Assembly: GCF_001649575.2 (NCBI RefSeq)
Contig: NC_051430.1
Coordinates: forward strand, 32,342,849-32,406,848
Direction of reading: 5' to 3'
DNA length: 64,000 bases
Origin: Kryptolebias marmoratus
Lineage: Eukaryota > Chordata > Actinopteri > Cyprinodontiformes > Rivulidae
Positions 60,030-64,000 of the stretch are shown in pieces (positions within the stretch are counted from its first letter, which is position 1; each line of letters opens with the position of its first letter). Position numbers and translations under genes: made by a program. The notes under the pieces are model-generated. The model was not told the DNA's origin and did no database searches. It worked only from the letters and a program-made list of their open reading frames with translations.

Positions 60030-60591
60030 CTGGAGGAAATAAACACAGACCTGCCGAGTTTTTAATGTCAGAGTTTTCCAGATTTTTTTTTTAGAAAAAT
60101 TGTTTGATTCTGACCCAGTCATTCAAATTTGATACCAATGCAAAAGAAAATTTCCATGAAAGATTTCCATGAAAATACAGTGTGAAAAACTGCTGAGTTT
60201 TCTTAGTTTAAATAACATCAGCTGTAAGCTAAAATAAAAAAGTCAGCAGAAAAGCTAGCTCTTATTTAGCCTTTTGCTACTTTTTGATTTTAGCTAGCTT
60301 TTACTATTTGTTACTTTTAGTTTTAGTATGTTTAACATTTTGCTAATGTTTTACTACCTTTAGCTTTTAGCTTGTAGCTTGTAGCTTTGGTTCTTTTACA
60401 TTTAAAAACTCACTTTCAGGCATTTACTCTGCATTTTCACAGAAACTCATTTCTCTAGTTGCATCTTTATTCCTATCTGAGATCTATAATGTGATTTTAC
60501 ATCATATTATGTTTATTATTATTATTATATCTTGTTGGTTTTAAATAACCTGTGGTGATCTGAATTTCAAACTTATAACAACTTTCTCCTC

Positions 60592-61260
60592 TTAATGTGT
60601 TCTTCATCCTGTCAGTGCTGCAGTCTGGTTAATAGGTAATCCCAGAATAACTTTGCTCTGCTAACCACACTATTAATCATAGATATCATCTTTATGTCTA
60701 TGCTATAAAAACCAGTGACTGAAAGAGTCCAGCTGGAGTCCTGCTGCTTCTTCCCACTTACCCCCTAGCTCTTCCCAATGACTTGTATACTTTTATGTAG
60801 TATATAAGTCATTGGCTGTTCCACTTCAACACACGCTGTCAGGCTGCTACAGCTGCTACTGCTCTATGCTCTTCCTCATAGAGCTCTACTTCCTGTTCAG
60901 AGTTTCAAAATAAAGCTTAAAGGAAAACAAAGAAAATCAAGAGTGAGACGTTTTGTACCCGTTTAAATAAAGAATACAAATGGTGACAAATCCAAATTTT
61001 GCTTCTAATAATTATTTGTGTCTAAATCAGGCTACTATATAGATATAAATTTGATATATTTTTTGTTGTTGTTGTGGTTCTCCACTGAGCTGTCAGGCTG
61101 CTACAGTCTGATGTTCTTCCTCATAGAGCTGTATTTCAAAATAAAGCTTAACATAAACATTGAAGACATTAAAGGAAAAGAAATATCAAGTGAGATGTTT
61201 TGTGGCGCTCTAATTAAAAAATATAAATGGTGACAACTCCAGATTTTTGCTTTTACTGAT
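60592..61260 (+). repeat. LTR-like region with internal tandem duplication upstream of sts
   Basis: ctataaaaaccagtgactga (TATA-like) at about 60706 is followed by a hairpin (60775-60815) and two direct copies, about 60836-61010 and 61089-61255. Both share gctgtcaggctgctacag, gttcttcctcatagagctg or its variant, ttcaaaataaagctta (AATAAA) and aatggtgacaa. Could be a decayed LTR. It lies just 5' of sts in that gene's orientation. Confidence 0.5.
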
Positions 61261-61510
61261 GTTTGTCTCTGTGTCCCTGTGATGGACTTGATCGACCTGT
61301 CCAGGGTGTCTCCTGCTTCTCACACACTGATTGTCACCCGCCCCCCACCCGCCCGCCGTTCAAAAGATTCAGATTGTTTGTGAATGTTACACCTCTAGTT
61401 TATATGAATTAGCTGTACCTTACAGTTAGTAAAACTGAGGCTGAGTACCGGCAGGTCATAAGAAGTACTTTAATCTTTTTCTAACATTACAACAAATATG
61501 TTTTTTATTA

Positions 61511-61516
61511 TTTATT
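61511..61516 (-). terminator. Polyadenylation signal of the Ly6-like gene
   Basis: AATAAA on the minus strand about 107 nt after the stop codon at 61623, with a second overlapping A/T-rich hexamer beside it. A short 3' UTR fits a small secreted protein. Confidence 0.5.
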
Positions 61517-61622
61517 TCAAACAAACAGACACTGATTTCGATCCAACAGCAGAATGAATCGATGGAGAGCCTCAGAAGTCATGGATCGGGGAATAAATGG
61601 TCCCGGTGTGTAGTGATGAGGC

Positions 61623-64000
61623 TCAGTTGCAGAGGTCAGTAGAGCAGCAGCTGGCGAAGGCTCCAGGTGTTCCAATGAAGCCCTGACACACTGCCATGTT
61701 CATGCACTGACGAAAGGAACGGTCTGAAATGATAAAACAAAATGTGTTTAGTTGGGATACAAAGGTGGATATGTTTCTTGCACAGACCTGCAGCTGCAAC
61801 ATTTTCTAAAGAGCTCAAGCAATCAACTAAACATGCTGTTAGATATTAAAATTATGCTCATGCTCATTGACAAGATCATTTTTTTTTATCTAGGACTGCT
61901 CTGATTCTGAAATAATTTGGTGTACATGCAGACCAGTGATGTTGTAGACACATTATGTCCACTGTCTGTTTCCCAGCCCAGGCCAATCGTGCACCATGTG
62001 TCAATGACTGGTATCAGCCAAACTACAGGCTTATTGTCTCATGTGAAGCTGCAATAAACAACAGAACAGAGACAACTGTGTTTGGAGTGGTGCAGGAATC
62101 AAGAGACGGATGACGAGTGATGAATCCTGCAAAAGTTGTACAGAGGTGCATCACTGTTACCCCTGGATCATGATGTGGGGAGCCATAGGCATGACCGTAG
62201 CTCCCACTGAGGACACCAAGGTCCGGACCTCAGTGTTTTTCTGCTGTGTATATTATAAAAACATGAATCCAAACAAGGCTTTTGAACGGCGTGGTTCTCT
62301 GCGTAGCTCCACCAGTTTCCTGTAGGAGGCGCTGCAACTGTGTGCAGCTGCAGCCAAACTCAATGTCTACGAAGAAGAGCGCAGCTTTGCTACCTTACTG
62401 CTAAAATAAAGACCAGAAGAAGAAGAGCGCCTCCTCTCCTTCAATTCCACGAAGCTGAAGTTGGTTTCCGATTCGGAAAATGGCTAAAGGGCGATTCCAA
62501 CTAATTTTTCCCTCCCTTCAGCATCTTTAATCTCCTCTAGTTAAAAAACTACAACACCTAGACACTTCAAACCTGGAGCAGATTATTCTGCACTGATTGC
62601 AGAACATTTAAAACCAAGTGTGTGATCTGTGGAACCTTCATCTGATTCCTGAAACCTCAATAAAGGGCCACTTCAGCACTTTTTTTACATCCGGACCACA
62701 CTAGAACTGGTCCAGCTCCAAAACTACAACACCTCACTGGTATTTGATAAAAAGGTGAAATCTCTACTAAAATCTTGTGTTTTGAATCAACATTCATATA
62801 AACTAATTCATGGTGCCCTGAGTCCTCTGTTGCTTCAGATGAGGCTGATCCCCATGGATTTACAAACACACACAAATACATGTCATATACACATTTAAGT
62901 CACTTGTTTTAAATAAATGCTTCTATTTTAATTCAGTTTTGGTCTTCATTGTAACTGATGTGCAGGGGGAGAATGAGTGGTTGACCTCAGGATTTGTTAA
63001 AGTCTGGATACGGTCCTGCCCATAGGGTCCGACATCAGGGATGCTGACAATGCAGAGGTACATCAGTGACATCCTGTGTCCAAATTTCTTTCCACGCAAA
63101 AAATTAATTGATTTTAATGCATTTCAAGTGTATATGGTTTGTATAAGGTATATGGCAAATATGCTAAGAAAGAAAAAGATTACACTTATACAATGTATGC
63201 ATAATTACTAAAGTGTAGTTATTTTAGACCACACGTTTTGTGTCTTTTAAAAATGTGCACTTAAAATACATTTACATTAAATTAAATTTCCACCACTCAC
63301 TCTGGTTGATTAATATTTTTTTTTATATTTGCCTTAAACAACAATCTGGGCCAAAAATACATTTTTTAACAGGCTTTTCTTACAGTAATTATTCTATATT
63401 CTGATATTCTTATTGGACGTAATTTAAATAGTATAAAGAACTCACTGATTGGACTTTGGAGGATGACAGCGGCACAAGCATTTTGTGTAAGTGAACAGGT
63501 CTGGATGCTGGTGGGGTTACAGAGGTCAGTCCCCTCAGAGAAACAGTAGTTACACCTCAGTGCCTCCCCTGGAAACAAATAAAAATGAACACATGAATGG
63601 AAACAACGAGCTGTCCGACGGGATACTATACAACACACTGTCAGTTTTTAAAAGCATTGTAGCAATCTGCACCGAACATACATTTATGTGGTGTTTGAGA
63701 CTGCCATCAAATTCAAAATTTCTGACTTTACAACATTTGATACGTTCACTGTGTTCCACTGTGAATAAAATATGGGTTTATGATATTTGTAAATCATTGC
63801 ATTCTGATTTTATTTACATTTTACACAGTGTCCCAGCTGTCAGAATTTGGGTTGTGCACGGTGTGGTGTTGGTGAAGTATTTCGTTAAACACTGATCACT
63901 GATCTCGGCAGCGTTCGGATCACATGTCAGGTTCTAAAGGACAGCACATACCTCGGTACGCAGTCAACATGAGGAAGATGGCGCACACTGTAGCCTTCAT
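61623..64000 (-). CDS. Small secreted Ly6/uPAR three-finger protein, 3 coding exons
   Basis: Exons 64000-63952, 63568-63446 and 61723-61623, all GT-AG with phase-1 introns, give 90 residues. Seen: signal peptide MKATVCAIFLMLTAYRG; a mature domain with ten cysteines (22, 25, 33, 41, 48, 64, 70, 83, 84, 89) beginning LRCNYC and ending CCSTDLCN, the canonical Ly6/three-finger pattern; an N-R-S sequon at N58 whose codon is split by the last intron. The stop follows directly after the final CN, so there is no hydrophobic GPI-attachment tail and the product should be secreted (like SLURP or other soluble Ly6 proteins). The ATG is the last three bases of the window, so promoter and 5' leader are not visible. 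The ligand cannot be told from sequence. Confidence 0.5.
61975..62215 (+). pseudogene. Tc1/mariner-like transposase remnant
   Basis: Plus-strand frames give TSDESCKSC .. CYPWIMMWGAIGMTVAP, resembling the FSDES .. VMVWGAI block around the catalytic aspartates of Tc1-family transposases. Short and broken. Lies in the last intron of the Ly6-like gene. Confidence 0.5.
62230..63440. other. Intron of the Ly6-like gene, little recognised
   Basis: Between the exons at 63568-63446 and 61723-61623. Apart from the transposase remnant on its left side, I see no exon or classifiable repeat. Confidence 0.5.

Overview
The window is vertebrate nuclear DNA, almost certainly from a ray-finned (teleost) fish. 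The genes are split into short exons with GT-AG introns, the sequence is AT-rich, and the introns are full of teleost-style mobile DNA: Tc1/mariner, hAT and MITE elements, L2/Rex-like LINE fragments, solo-LTR-like copies and microsatellites. Seven runs of N break it, most of them inside mobile elements. Five protein genes can be rebuilt by splicing, all on the minus strand. In transcription order from the right end they are: a secreted Ly6/three-finger protein (64000-61623, complete CDS); a steryl-sulfatase of the STS/ARSL group (60012-48367, complete, 573 aa); a CD99-like gene with no membrane segment (45188-37611, complete, 145 aa); CD99 itself (32586-15185, complete, 222 aa); and a glycogenin (10922-1107, whose C-terminal exon(s) lie beyond the left edge).

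The order glycogenin - CD99 - CD99-like - sulfatase resembles the human Xp22.33 pseudoautosomal neighbourhood (CD99, XG, GYG2, ARSD/ARSL/ARSH, with STS further along). This supports naming the glycogenin gyg2 and makes the block an ancient synteny group.

The most unusual locus is 37611-45188. It has a signal peptide and ten tiny exons, with every intron in phase 1 as in CD99, and CD99-type repeats. It ends in an exon coding a CPPC motif and a leucine-rich helix instead of the CD99 transmembrane exon. It also has a TATA box, a CCAAT box and a near-ideal start context. I read it as a tandem CD99 relative turned into a secreted, possibly oligomeric protein. Inside CD99, one 11-residue stalk exon has been duplicated in tandem (24040-24008 and 23062-23030) inside a ~230-bp repeat whose right edge meets a Tc1 transposon.

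The rest is intron and intergenic DNA dominated by repeats: a ~800-bp GATAA-rich degenerate satellite (9690-10490), many copies of a repeat carrying a variable AGCTAAAA array, an inverted pair of hAT elements with 8-bp target duplications (45793-46688 and 57395-58245), nested hAT insertions with a 49-bp palindrome (53897-54707), and MITEs with near-perfect terminal repeats. I found no tRNA, rRNA or CRISPR array.
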